DNA of 34,158 nucleotides from Chloroflexota bacterium (GTDB lineage Bacteria; Chloroflexota; Anaerolineae; Anaerolineales; Anaerolineaceae): NCBI GenBank assembly GCA_012798065.1, contig JAAZNW010000012.1, positions 1 to 34,158 of the forward strand, read 5' to 3'. Shown piece by piece: positions 1 to 8,426 of this stretch (position 1 is its first letter; each line of letters starts with the position of its first letter). The notes under the pieces were generated by a model. It saw only the letters and a program-made list of their open reading frames with translations, ran no database searches and was not told where the DNA came from. The position numbers and the translations under genes were made by a program.

Positions 1-224
1 GTGCCTTCAGCCAGAGGGAAAAGAGTGGCAACGAGAAAATAGGTTTCCTCCTGGTATTGCGGCACACCATAAGGCAGCAGGCTGTAAAATAAACCCAGTG
101 CATCGCCTGCCGCTGCCAGCTCCTTACCGGCACTACGCTTGAGCCTTGCCCGGGAACCGCTGTCCAGATGTTCCAGGCGAGAGATAAAAATTTTTGTTCG
201 AGGTACATCCTGGGTATCACTCAT
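1..224 (-). CDS. cse2: Cse2/CasB, Cascade small subunit, type I-E (partial, N-terminus only)
   Basis: Only the first 74 codons lie in the window; the gene continues past the left edge. Translation on the minus strand from ATG at 222-224 begins MSDTQDVPRTKIFISRLE. It then shows the Cse2-type features RLKRSAGKEL and a following FYSLLP stretch. In type I-E systems Cse2 forms the dimeric belly of Cascade, contacting crRNA and the displaced DNA strand. The start overlaps the stop of cas8e by 8 bases (ATGAGTGA), so translation is probably coupled. Position directly after cas8e is the standard I-E order and is half of the evidence. The remaining genes (cas7, cas5, cas6e, cas1, cas2) would be expected further left but are not visible. 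Confidence 0.85.
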   Translation of the reverse strand, partial: MSDTQDVPRTKIFISRLEHLDSGSRARLKRSAGKELAAAGDALGLFYSLLPYGVPQYQEETYFLVATLFPLAEG

Positions 225-1770
225 AATTCAACTCCTTTTTTCGCAGGGAAAGCAGGGTATTGTGGCACAATCGCTCTCCGCTAAAGCGTTCATGCAACTG
301 CTTCCCATCCTCCCCAATCGCTGCTGCAGCCTTAGAAAAGCACCTTTTTGCAATATTCGTCACAAGGTCTATCCATTCTTTTCGAGGTTCTTCCGATCCT
401 TTAGCCAGGGATGTTTCTGTAACAAAACTTCTGAATGGGATTGCTAGCTGCTTCCAGTAGTCGTCCATCATGGCGGTCTTTAATTGGGCATAACGAGCGG
501 CATCTTTACCCGGTCCGCCAAATTTTTTTCGAAAGACGCTAGCCATAGTACTGGCACAATCACCCGCGTACCTGATCCCTTCACCAATGATGTAACCGGC
601 ATCTTCGTCGCGCAATAAGTTGCCTGGCACCTCAAAACCCGTATCTACCCATTCAAATATTTTGGCTTTCATATCAGTGCGCATACCAACGCATCTGAAT
701 GAAATTGAACCAGCATCAACTTCGAGAAGATCGGCGATCTGGTCAAGAAATAAAGGACGAAGAACCTGTGCTTGTCCCCTTCCCTTTAGAAACAAGCTGC
801 TATATTCACGCCAGGTGGCTTTCCCCTCAACTGGGCGGATCGGTATCGGTGGTTTTTTCTCAGGGGTTTTGTAAGCCGCAAATGGGTCAAACCAGGGAGG
901 GGATTCCTTTGGCCGACTCTCGCCCATATCAAAGATCATCTCCCTTACTCCCCAACTTATGGTCTCGCCACAACGGCTGCAGGGACCCATAAACTTCTCG
1001 GGGTACAACCTTACCCTCCTGGGCTGGAAGGTGAGACTGTGAAGGTACCCCACTTTGACCACCTCCGAACTTCTGGGGATCAAGGGTTCTCTTTTCCACC
1101 AAGCCAGGTCAAGGTCCACCGATCGCATTTGTGGCTGGTAGCCAGGTAAGACCAGCGAAAGCAACAGGCTTTCAAGCAGGTTTTTTCCGCATGGGATCAC
1201 ATAGGTCGGCGGCACTCCATTGATCGAGGGTTTTATCCCTTTCCCTCCAGAGGTGGAAAAGGCAGGCAGCGTGACCATCCCTGCCGCAACACACACCGGG
1301 CAAAAAATCTGGTCTGTTTGAACCCCATGCCGATAATGAGTATGTTCGGTTCCAGACGGGATATCGTGGAATAAGTAAGCCGCCGATTTGATGTTCTCGC
1401 CTTTTGCAGGTGTAGATGAAGTATCCATGCTCTGAAAAAATGGTTCCTCTTGGGAAAAAAGGTCAAACCGGTCCCCGTAATTGGCTTGGAATGTCGTAAG
1501 CATTTCTGCGGATAACTGTTGCATTGTCCACAGTTGCTTAAGTTCCTCCTCGCTTTCGGGCGAAAATATGTCCTGCAGGATCGCAGTGAGTAAACGATGA
1601 ATGCCCACCACTACCAGAGGGGATGGGTCAAAGAAACCCCTGAATTCGTGCGAACCAAGCAGGGTGTCCTCTATCCCGAGGCGCACAAACCCGCCATCCA
1701 GTTTTTCCAGCCCTATCCAGGGCTGTGTCCAGAGGTCGAAATGAAAGTTCACTTTTTCCGCATCAGTCAT
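217..1770 (-). CDS. cas8e: Cas8e/Cse1 (CasA), Cascade large subunit, type I-E
   Basis: A 517-aa protein, normal for Cse1 (about 500-560 aa). The N-terminus has the family pattern LWTQPWIG near residues 14-20, followed by a GFFDPSP segment. The middle has AFSTSGGKG followed by SINGVPPTYVIPCGKNLLE, typical of Cse1. Two CxxC pairs are visible, CPVC at about 157-160 and CSRC at about 264-267, so a metal-binding site is plausible. In characterised systems this subunit reads the PAM and recruits Cas3. It starts 3 bases after the cas3 stop and overlaps cse2 by 8 bases, so cas3-cas8e-cse2 form one tight transcription unit read leftward. No frameshift or internal stop is seen. Confidence 0.93.
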   Translation of the reverse strand: MTDAEKVNFHFDLWTQPWIGLEKLDGGFVRLGIEDTLLGSHEFRGFFDPSPLVVVGIHRLLTAILQDIFSPESEEELKQLWTMQQLSAEMLTTFQANYGDRFDLFSQEEPFFQSMDTSSTPAKGENIKSAAYLFHDIPSGTEHTHYRHGVQTDQIFCPVCVAAGMVTLPAFSTSGGKGIKPSINGVPPTYVIPCGKNLLESLLLSLVLPGYQPQMRSVDLDLAWWKREPLIPRSSEVVKVGYLHSLTFQPRRVRLYPEKFMGPCSRCGETISWGVREMIFDMGESRPKESPPWFDPFAAYKTPEKKPPIPIRPVEGKATWREYSSLFLKGRGQAQVLRPLFLDQIADLLEVDAGSISFRCVGMRTDMKAKIFEWVDTGFEVPGNLLRDEDAGYIIGEGIRYAGDCASTMASVFRKKFGGPGKDAARYAQLKTAMMDDYWKQLAIPFRSFVTETSLAKGSEEPRKEWIDLVTNIAKRCFSKAAAAIGEDGKQLHERFSGERLCHNTLLSLRKKELNYE

Positions 1771-1773
1771 GCA

Positions 1774-4488
1774 TTACTCTCCTTTCTTGTTGATCGTTAA
1801 TCCCATTTGAGGGTCGAGCATCAAGGCATACCTGCCTTTTGAGGTTTCTAATTCTGCCTTGCTGTTTTTCAGCCAGAGTGGAATCACATCGCGTAATAAT
1901 GCGGATGCAGTGAACAATTCAGGCAGGTTCTCTTTCTGCCGCTCCAGCGCGTCTACTACCTGTTGCGGATTGCTTATCCGGAGCTGGTGTCGAAGCATCT
2001 GGAACTGATCCTCTCTGCTCGCTGCCATCCGTTTATTGAACGGTTGATCAGATCCCGGCAAGGTGCAGAAATCGCCGTGGTCTTCAAGAGGAATAAGATT
2101 GAGACTTCTTTCTCCCAACCTGGTTTGGGCGATCCTCCAACCAGCTTCTGTTTCGCTCTCGGTGAATACCAGCCGAGCTGCTACTGAAGTGAACAAATCA
2201 TCGGGGTCTGGTCCTGGCATCAACCGTATGGACGCTTCTTGTCTGGCAAGTTCTTCTTTTTGTTTAAGAGCATCATATGCCTCCTTTTGTTCAACTGTCA
2301 TATCAACTGGGTTTTCGTCGTACACCTCCTTCACCAGCGTGCGGAAATCTGCAGGTAACACTAATTGACTTAGCCCTTTGATCACCTCCCAAGTGCGCCA
2401 GAGAAAGTACTCAGCGTAAACATACTTGTCAATCGTAAGAACTGGGAGGTCGTCAATCATAGGTGCATTTACATACAGAACTGGTTTTGAATGCTTTCCT
2501 CGATTGGTTGTTGTTGAATGGCGATGCAACCTGCCTGCGCGTTGCAGCAGCAGGTCGACTGGTGCAAGATCAGATACCATGAGATCGAAATCCAGATCTA
2601 GGCTTTGCTCAAGCACCTGTGTTCCGATCACGATCATCTTGTTCGGACGATGTTCTTTTTGAGGGCCTACTTTATCGACTACTAATTTCTCCAGGTCCTC
2701 ACGCTGGGCAAGTGGGAAACGGGCATGCAGCAAACACACCTCGACATCTGACGTGACCGTTGAATAAACCTGTTGGAAGATTTCTTGAGCGCGGTTGACC
2801 GTGTTGGTGATCCAACAGATCACACCACCCTCAGAAACCTGGTCAACGAGCCACTTTGCCTTCTCGGCATTTTCCGCATCCGAAAAATGGAGAAAATCAA
2901 TCTGAATATGACGCTGAGGTTGCATGGCTGCTGGATTATCCACATAAATAGTCTGGGGGCCTGCTGCAATGATCAACGGGTAATCCATTGGAATATTCTG
3001 GACCCCTTCTTCACCATGGAATACGCTGAGCAGTTCTTTCCGTTTTTTTTCCGGCAGAGTAGCAGAAAGAAGAATGACCGAAGTGCCGAGCGAGCGTAAC
3101 CATTCCAATAGGCGGGTTACGATCGTGGTCATATAGGTGTCATAAGCATGGACCTCGTCGAGGATGATCACCTTGCCTGATAAAGCCGTCAATCGGAGTG
3201 AGGAATGCCGCACATTCAGAGCCCCCAGTTCAATTTGGTCAATGGTTCCAACTCCAAAAGGCGCTAATAAGGCTCGCTTTTTGGTGTTGAACCAATCTAG
3301 TAGCGTTACATCGCGCACTGGATCTTCGTCATTGGTGAGCGGTCGGATGGGTAAAGCATCCTGCTGCAGGAATGCCTGTCCATGTATCAATTTGACCCCA
3401 ATGTTGATCTTCAGTTGCTCATCAAGATAGTTTTGAACTCTACCATACATCTGATTTGACGTTGCAGTCGTCGGGAGTGCATAATAGAACTCATCAAACC
3501 CATAGAGTTGGGTGATGCGATGAGCGATGGCAAGTGCTGCTTCTGTTTTTCCTTCCCCAGTCGGGGCTTCAATGATGACCAGCACAGGTTCGGTCAACAA
3601 TTTTTCGGGAATCTTGTCTATCGCAAATTGAAGTGGCCTTGGCTTAAGCAGTGGGAATAAAGACGAAAATGCGGTTGGTGTATCTCTGTTATATTCGTAT
3701 AAAAATCCATCTTGTGCAACAGCCTGCTCTGCCCGGTTTTTTGAAAACCCAAGGTATGTATCAAGGTCAGTACCTGGAGAGGGGACGAAGAAGCGCTGGT
3801 CTGAACCAATCCAGTCACACAGGGTCGTAAAACCAGTTAGTGCCATCACCGCCGCAGACATGTTTAACGGTATCGGGGTTTGAAGAATTGGTACACCAGC
3901 AAAGAGCTCGGCTAATACGTTGAAAGCTGTCAACCGTAATTGCTTCCAATCTGGCGGCTCTTCCTTTTGCAACTTTAACCTGACAGAATTCAATTCTCCT
4001 GCGCTTATGAATTTACCATGATGTCCCGCTGACACCTCTCCGAGGAGTTTTCGGTTCTTTTCTGCCAAACCATACTCTGGGTCTGAAGGCCATTCATAGC
4101 GGATAAAGTTTCTACTTACCTGTGTGTGTAATAGTTCTCTCGAGCGACCAAATAAAAAATGCTCATGTTTGAGACGTTCACATTGTTGAACGTTTATCCT
4201 CTGGAAGGAAGCAGAAATCTTCCCAATGTCATGCAAAGCCACAAAGAACGGTATAAATGAACTGATGAAACATTCCTCGGTTGCATAGATGTGGGTGAAA
4301 ATTTTCATCCATTTCGGAGAACAAGCCGCACCGAGCAACAACTGCGCCACATGGGCGACATCGATCATATGAAAAAGCACCGGATGAAAGACTTGTGGGT
4401 CAACCGCTGAAGGGTCTGTTTTCCCCCAGCATTTCAAGACATCACTTATTGGTGCTTGCCCTTTTAGTTCAGAATTCTGATCCAACAT
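1774..4488 (-). CDS. cas3: Cas3, HD nuclease-helicase, type I-E effector
   Basis: A 904-aa protein with an HD nuclease domain followed by an SF2 helicase. HD-domain residues are visible as H40/H46, the HD pair in LHDIGK (H86, D87) and GHHGK near 155-159. Helicase motifs are Walker A APTGEGKT (308-315), DEVH (444-447), SAT in LLSATLP (475-477), TQVLEQSLD near 623-631 and motif VI QRAGRLHR (649-656). All key residues are present, so it should be active. Cas3 is recruited by Cascade to degrade target DNA. The start is ATG with a GAGAAGGGG Shine-Dalgarno, 27 bases after the stop of the upstream 120-aa gene and in the same direction. The gene is near 47% GC in a sampled line, lower than genes to the right of the tRNA. 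Confidence 0.96.
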   Translation of the reverse strand: MLDQNSELKGQAPISDVLKCWGKTDPSAVDPQVFHPVLFHMIDVAHVAQLLLGAACSPKWMKIFTHIYATEECFISSFIPFFVALHDIGKISASFQRINVQQCERLKHEHFLFGRSRELLHTQVSRNFIRYEWPSDPEYGLAEKNRKLLGEVSAGHHGKFISAGELNSVRLKLQKEEPPDWKQLRLTAFNVLAELFAGVPILQTPIPLNMSAAVMALTGFTTLCDWIGSDQRFFVPSPGTDLDTYLGFSKNRAEQAVAQDGFLYEYNRDTPTAFSSLFPLLKPRPLQFAIDKIPEKLLTEPVLVIIEAPTGEGKTEAALAIAHRITQLYGFDEFYYALPTTATSNQMYGRVQNYLDEQLKINIGVKLIHGQAFLQQDALPIRPLTNDEDPVRDVTLLDWFNTKKRALLAPFGVGTIDQIELGALNVRHSSLRLTALSGKVIILDEVHAYDTYMTTIVTRLLEWLRSLGTSVILLSATLPEKKRKELLSVFHGEEGVQNIPMDYPLIIAAGPQTIYVDNPAAMQPQRHIQIDFLHFSDAENAEKAKWLVDQVSEGGVICWITNTVNRAQEIFQQVYSTVTSDVEVCLLHARFPLAQREDLEKLVVDKVGPQKEHRPNKMIVIGTQVLEQSLDLDFDLMVSDLAPVDLLLQRAGRLHRHSTTTNRGKHSKPVLYVNAPMIDDLPVLTIDKYVYAEYFLWRTWEVIKGLSQLVLPADFRTLVKEVYDENPVDMTVEQKEAYDALKQKEELARQEASIRLMPGPDPDDLFTSVAARLVFTESETEAGWRIAQTRLGERSLNLIPLEDHGDFCTLPGSDQPFNKRMAASREDQFQMLRHQLRISNPQQVVDALERQKENLPELFTASALLRDVIPLWLKNSKAELETSKGRYALMLDPQMGLTINKKGE

Positions 4489-4515
4489 CCCCTTCTCTTT
4501 GCTGGTTTCTCATTC

Positions 4516-4878
4516 CTATTTTGATGTGAAATCCATTGACCAGAAGCCATTCTTACTTATGATCAACAGAACGACATCGTTTGGCAATATTTTCTCTCCG
4601 GTATAAGGACCAATCTCATTGAGCAGTAATACTCTTTTCTTATTAGTATATGCATAAACGATGAAATTGTCTCTCTCGTGTGTAGAAAATGTAGCTATTT
4701 CTGGATTCTCATAAATTACAACCACATTATCCTCCTGTTTGTCAAACTTACCTGGTACATCCATCGCATCCATGTATTTGAAAGAAAGCCCGTGCAGGTT
4801 ATTTCCTGTATGTTCAATTGCAGGCGATGAGACTCTAACCTTGTTAAACTTTCCTTGCTGTGATAAAATCCCAAGCAC
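4516..4878 (-). CDS. Unrecognised 120-aa protein upstream of cas3, possibly N-terminally truncated
   Basis: I do not recognise this protein. It begins at GTG 4876-4878 (VLGILSQQGKFNKV), preceded by a fair Shine-Dalgarno (AGAGG, six bases before the GTG). It has no signal peptide or clear transmembrane helix and ends SMDFTSK. The C-terminal half contains alternating hydrophobic stretches (NVVVIYENPE, RVLLLNEIG, DVVLLIISKNG) that suggest a beta-rich fold. It is 27 bases upstream of cas3 on the same strand, so it is probably co-transcribed. Composition is unusual: bases 4561-4740 contain 63 G/C of 180 (35%). The same frame stays open upstream of the GTG up to the tRNA gene without any ATG, and the added codons look protein-like. 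The gene may thus be the 3' remnant of a longer one. It could equally be a small intact accessory gene. Confidence 0.6.
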   Translation of the reverse strand: MLGILSQQGKFNKVRVSSPAIEHTGNNLHGLSFKYMDAMDVPGKFDKQEDNVVVIYENPEIATFSTHERDNFIVYAYTNKKRVLLLNEIGPYTGEKILPNDVVLLIISKNGFWSMDFTSK

Positions 4879-4961
4879 ATAAAGCCTCTGAACCCAAGAG
4901 GAAAACTTTATGAGCTGCAGTCCATAAAACTTGTAATATTCAGGGTTTTTATGTACTCCAG

Positions 4962-5035
<74 letters not shown>

Positions 5036-5045
5036 CCTCACCCCT

Positions 5046-5078
5046 GAGGCTGGCATTTTCGCCAGCCTCTTTTTTTTT
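5046..5078 (+). terminator. Rho-independent terminator after tRNA-Val
   Basis: Perfect 9-bp stem GAGGCTGGC / GCCAGCCTC with a 6-base loop, followed by an uninterrupted run of nine T. It sits 11 bases after the tRNA 3' end. Confidence 0.9.
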
Positions 5079-5084
5079 ACCTGC

Positions 5085-5110
5085 CCCGGGTTGTTGCGCA
5101 ACAACCCGGG
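5085..5110. repeat. 26-bp perfect palindrome
   Basis: The half-site CCCGGGTTGTTGC is followed immediately by its exact reverse complement, with no spacer. It lies 7 bases after the tRNA terminator and about 35 bases before the candidate promoter of the next gene. There is no T-run, so it is not a standard terminator. It could be a dimeric-protein binding site or a recombination site. No second copy is seen in the window. Confidence 0.85.
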
Positions 5111-5123
5111 TTAACCTCGCAGG

Positions 5124-5151
5124 TTCAATTCTCCACTTTTTCTCGTATAAT
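5124..5151 (+). promoter_or_regulatory. Candidate promoter for the lipoprotein/TSP3 gene pair
   Basis: Perfect -10 TATAAT at 5146-5151 with a weak -35-like TTCAAT at 5124-5129 (16-base spacer). It lies 122 bases upstream of the 5273 start, and nothing else in the interval is a better candidate. Confidence 0.45.
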
Positions 5152-5272
5152 AGAAATGGTAACTCGCACTTCATCAATCCCACAATCCTGACCTCAACAC
5201 CCCCACATCGCTGTTTCTCAATGCCCTTTTTTCTGCTTAGCCTGATCGGGTAGGCAACAGGGAGGTTCACAC

Positions 5273-6355
5273 ATGAAAATCTGTCGATTCCTCATTCCAT
5301 TGATGGGGCTGCTATTGCTGGCTGGCTGTGGTCTGCACACCGGAGGGATCGGGCCAGGCCATGCAATCTGGGTGGATGGACCAGTTGAAAAGGAAACCTA
5401 CGTGAACACCAGCGTTTCCATCACGGTCCATTCCAACTATGAGTTGAGCGAGGTTTTCATCCAGTACAACCTGCTCTCTTCCAGTGCCGTCCCTTTGGCA
5501 ACAGTGCCCATGCACCAGGTCGGATCAACGATTTTTGAAGGCGTAACCGTTTGGGTTCCCACCTTACCCGGGGAGTACAACCTGAGGGCGTATTCAGCAG
5601 ATAGCGTCGTGTCGGGTGCGCGCTATTTAAAAGTGCTCCCCCAACCAACGCCTTCTTCTCATTCCACGCCGACGGCGAAGTCTCTGCCCATGACGGCGGA
5701 TACCGCCATCCCAACTTCCGCTCCGCCCACCATTTTGCCAGATATCCAATTCAGCGCAGACGCTTACACGCTGACCGCTGGAGAATGCACATTTCTGCGC
5801 TGGTCAACGGTTTTTGTTGAAAGCGCCTATCTGAACGGCGAGCGGGTAGAACTGATGCACAGCCGCCAGGTCTGCCCGGTCGCTTCCAGCACATACACCC
5901 TGCGCGGAGAATCCCGCGTGGGCAGCATAGAAAAAAGCCTCACCATCTACGTGTCTCCGCCAGAAGTGCCGCCTCCATCTCCGCCAGATACGCAGGGTCC
6001 GTCAATCACAGAGATCACCAAATCAGCGGAAAGCATCTTCGATAACACCTCCTGCGGTTTAGCCAGTAATACCATCAGCGCCTCTGTTACAGATGTTTCT
6101 GGTGTGAGTGAAGTGGTGTTGTGGTTCCGCGCCAAAAACAGCTCTTCCGCCACCCCCGGAGAATGGCGCAGCCTGACCATGAGCAACACGGGCGGCACCA
6201 CCTACCAGGCAGCGCTGGGAATCTCACAGCTCGCCAGCAGCCTCTCTTTCTACGCGGACGGCATTGTTGAGTTTTACATCATCGCGAAAGACAGCGCGGG
6301 CAACTTCACCCAATCTGGCGTGCGGACTTTCACAACCAAAATGTGCCTGATATGA
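5273..6355 (+). CDS. Secreted lipoprotein with Ig-like/beta-sandwich segments, function unknown
   Basis: A 360-aa protein with a type II signal peptide: MKIC, a hydrophobic stretch and lipobox LAGC at 16-19 (lipidated Cys19). It should be anchored on the outer face of the cytoplasmic membrane. Residues about 25-125 and 160-230 look like beta-sandwich domains. The second contains a Cys pair and YTLRGES, resembling Ig-like surface modules. Between them, about 125-150, is a Pro/Thr/Ser-rich linker. The third segment (about 245-360) has ASVTDVSGVSEVVLWFR, an Ig-like motif also seen in bacterial surface proteins. No enzymatic motif is seen. The start is chosen for the GGGAGG Shine-Dalgarno. The stop is 10 bases before the TSP3 gene, so the pair is probably one operon and may act together at the cell surface. 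Confidence 0.8.
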   Translation: MKICRFLIPLMGLLLLAGCGLHTGGIGPGHAIWVDGPVEKETYVNTSVSITVHSNYELSEVFIQYNLLSSSAVPLATVPMHQVGSTIFEGVTVWVPTLPGEYNLRAYSADSVVSGARYLKVLPQPTPSSHSTPTAKSLPMTADTAIPTSAPPTILPDIQFSADAYTLTAGECTFLRWSTVFVESAYLNGERVELMHSRQVCPVASSTYTLRGESRVGSIEKSLTIYVSPPEVPPPSPPDTQGPSITEITKSAESIFDNTSCGLASNTISASVTDVSGVSEVVLWFRAKNSSSATPGEWRSLTMSNTGGTTYQAALGISQLASSLSFYADGIVEFYIIAKDSAGNFTQSGVRTFTTKMCLI

Positions 6356-6365
6356 AGGAGAGAAA

Positions 6366-8270
6366 ATGACCACCCTGCAGCGCAAGAAAACAATTATCAA
6401 GCGAATCCTCTGGATCCTCCTGGGGATGCTCCTGCTCGCCCTCCTGTTTGTAGGAGTCCTCTTTTTCATTCACGTCCTGCGCGTCACCTCCAGCCCCTCT
6501 ATTGATATCCTCTCTCCCGTAAAAGGACAAACTGCGCCATCCCTTACCCCTTTCACCATTCAAGCGATGGCAAAACAACGCCGTGTACCCATCAGACGCC
6601 TGGATTTGTACCTGGATGGCTTCCTTTACGGCAGTGTCAGTGGTGAAAGCGATTCTTTACTTGGGAGATGGAATTGGACGCCTGTATTAACCGGAGATCA
6701 CGAACTCGCTTTTATCGCCACCAATACCCGCGGCGTGATGAACATCGTCCAGCAGAAGATTGAGGTCACTCCTGTCGCTGATACCGATCACGATGGCATA
6801 CCAGACTCAATCGATGTTTGCCCCGAGGAATATGGTTACAGCGAGTCCCACGGCTGCCTGCACCCTGCGGACATTGATGGAGACGGTTTGATAGGAGACG
6901 ATGACGCCTGCCCGGAAGTCTTCGGTTTTGCGATCGACGGGGGTTGCCCGCCCGACGCCCGCCCTGATACGGACGGCGACGGCATTCTTGATCGCGCCGA
7001 CCTCTGTCCAGAAGAGAGCGGCCTGGCTGAGCTCGCCGGCTGCCCGGTGGAATCGTGGTTTGTAGACCGCGATGGTGATGCCATTCCTGACTTCCTTGAC
7101 CGCTGTCCTGATGAAGCTGGAACAGGAGAAGCGTTGGGCTGCCCGCATGTAACAGAGGGCGATGCCGATGGAGATGGTATCGCGGATGCCGAGGATGATT
7201 GCCCGGATGAGCCCGGTGGCAGAAGCACCAGAGGTTGCCCGTTAGAGGTGAGCGAGGACAGCGATGGCGATGGCGTGGCAGATAGCGTCGACCGCTGCCC
7301 AGAAGAAGCAGGGGTTGGCAGCGGCGATGGATGCCCAATAGACGATTGGCTCGTGGATACTGACCTGGATTTCATACCTGACCTGTTTGACCTGGCGCCT
7401 GATCTGCCCGGTCTTTTTGAGTGGTTGGGGTTGCCCCTGGCAGGCGACACGGATTCGGATGGCGTTCCTGATAGCGAAGACCGCTGCCCTGGGTTGGCGG
7501 GGTCACCCGCGGATTGCGGTTGCCCGCGCTTCACTCTCCCTCTGGCAGACATCGCCCGTCAGAATCTTTTTTCTCCTTTTGCTTTCGGAGGGGGTGCTGA
7601 ACCCGGAGGTGTTGGTGCCGGCTCGAAGGAAGCCGCCTATCCGAATGACATTGATCGTGATGGTGTCCATGATCGATGGGACGATGAATGCGTGGGCGAA
7701 CATGGTGAGCCCGCTCAGCGCGGCTGCGCTCCAGTTGATGACGACGACCGTGACGGCATACCCAACCATATCGATCGCTGCGATACCATTCCAGGTCTGT
7801 ATTGGGGAGAATACACAGATACATATATGTTCGGCTGTCCAAGAGAGCCTGCCGGGGAGGTTAATCTCGAGCTATCCATAACGGCAGCCAGGACCCCTAC
7901 AGAAATGCAGGCTATTTATTGTTTTGCCCATCCCTTTCCAAAATCGCCTGTAGGGCTGGTAAACCGCATTCCACCCCCATACAGAAACTATTCAGTCGAC
8001 TTCCTTGAAAGGTATGGTTATTACCTGCGCCTGAGAGATTTTCGGCTGAATTTGTCCATCCCAAACGTGAAAGAAACAGAAGTGATTACGCTTTACATCG
8101 CATGCTGGGGGCAACCTAAAGGGATTTCGCTTCCCGCCAGGTTCCTGGGTGAGATCTACCGCGAAGTTCCGGTCCAAGACTGGGACTCTCAGGTGCGGTA
8201 TGCCGGCGGCGTTGGCGATAGCACCATGCTGGAAGTGTTTTACCGGGTATGCCGCAACCATTGCCCATAG
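6366..8270 (+). CDS. Membrane-anchored thrombospondin type 3 repeat protein (calcium-binding)
   Basis: A 634-aa protein. A short basic N-terminus and one transmembrane helix (about residues 13-37) place the rest outside the cell. Residues about 42-136 form a beta-rich domain of the kind seen in surface proteins. Residues 139-491 carry ten units of the form DxDxDGxxDxxDxCP followed by a Gly-Cys, the classic TSP3/EF-hand-like calcium motif. The paired Cys of each unit could form a local disulfide. Unit 7 (about 331-356) has lost both Cys. A Gly-rich linker (about 400-420) separates units 8 and 9. The final 135 residues form an unrecognised domain with four Cys. Start has GGAGAG upstream. Likely a rigid, calcium-stiffened stalk presenting the C-terminal domain; ligand unknown. 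Confidence 0.85.
   Translation: MTTLQRKKTIIKRILWILLGMLLLALLFVGVLFFIHVLRVTSSPSIDILSPVKGQTAPSLTPFTIQAMAKQRRVPIRRLDLYLDGFLYGSVSGESDSLLGRWNWTPVLTGDHELAFIATNTRGVMNIVQQKIEVTPVADTDHDGIPDSIDVCPEEYGYSESHGCLHPADIDGDGLIGDDDACPEVFGFAIDGGCPPDARPDTDGDGILDRADLCPEESGLAELAGCPVESWFVDRDGDAIPDFLDRCPDEAGTGEALGCPHVTEGDADGDGIADAEDDCPDEPGGRSTRGCPLEVSEDSDGDGVADSVDRCPEEAGVGSGDGCPIDDWLVDTDLDFIPDLFDLAPDLPGLFEWLGLPLAGDTDSDGVPDSEDRCPGLAGSPADCGCPRFTLPLADIARQNLFSPFAFGGGAEPGGVGAGSKEAAYPNDIDRDGVHDRWDDECVGEHGEPAQRGCAPVDDDDRDGIPNHIDRCDTIPGLYWGEYTDTYMFGCPREPAGEVNLELSITAARTPTEMQAIYCFAHPFPKSPVGLVNRIPPPYRNYSVDFLERYGYYLRLRDFRLNLSIPNVKETEVITLYIACWGQPKGISLPARFLGEIYREVPVQDWDSQVRYAGGVGDSTMLEVFYRVCRNHCP
6780..7838 (+). repeat. Ten tandem TSP3 calcium-binding units (protein-level repeat)
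   Basis: The coding repeat is degenerate at DNA level but clear in protein: DTDHDG, DIDGDG, DTDGDG, DRDGDA, DADGDG, DSDGDG, DTDLDF (degenerate), DTDSDG, DIDRDG, DDDRDG. Spacing is about 30-40 residues, with longer gaps around unit 7 and between units 8 and 9. Confidence 0.85.
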
Positions 8271-8287
8271 CCTGGTCGCAACCCTCC

Positions 8288-8320
8288 AACTGCCGCCTTG
8301 AACAGCGGCAGTTTCTTATT
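8288..8320 (+). terminator. Terminator after the TSP3 gene
   Basis: Perfect 9-bp stem AACTGCCGC / GCGGCAGTT with an 8-base loop, followed by the T-rich TTTCTTATT. The T-run is interrupted, so efficiency is uncertain. Confidence 0.65.
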
Positions 8321-8344
8321 CTCCGCCCAAATGGTGATAAATGT

Positions 8345-8399
8345 CACATATGCGATTTTTATATGTGTCGTATAATATATTCACATAAACGTATATGTA
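8345..8399 (+). promoter_or_regulatory. Promoter and ArsR-type operator of the sulfur operon
   Basis: A perfect inverted repeat CACATAT-N9-ATATGTG spans 8345-8367. It abuts a perfect -10 TATAAT (8371-8376) and covers the expected -35 zone, where no -35 hexamer is recognisable. A second, imperfect pair CACATA/TATGTA lies at 8382-8399 over the transcription start. The arrangement fits steric repression by the adjacent ArsR protein, autoregulating the four-gene operon. Binding is inferred. Confidence 0.65.
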
Positions 8400-8426
8400 T
8401 ATATTGGTAATTTACAGGGATAAACA

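Noticed and set aside
4489-4961. Search for a CRISPR repeat array near the cas operon
   Set aside because: No direct repeats of about 28-29 bases with regular spacing are present in the visible part; an array would be outside the window.
6766-7552. Long open frames on the minus strand opposite the TSP3 gene, Ser/Pro- or Arg-rich
   Set aside because: They are antisense shadows of the GAT/GGC-rich repeats, without starts with SD or family features.
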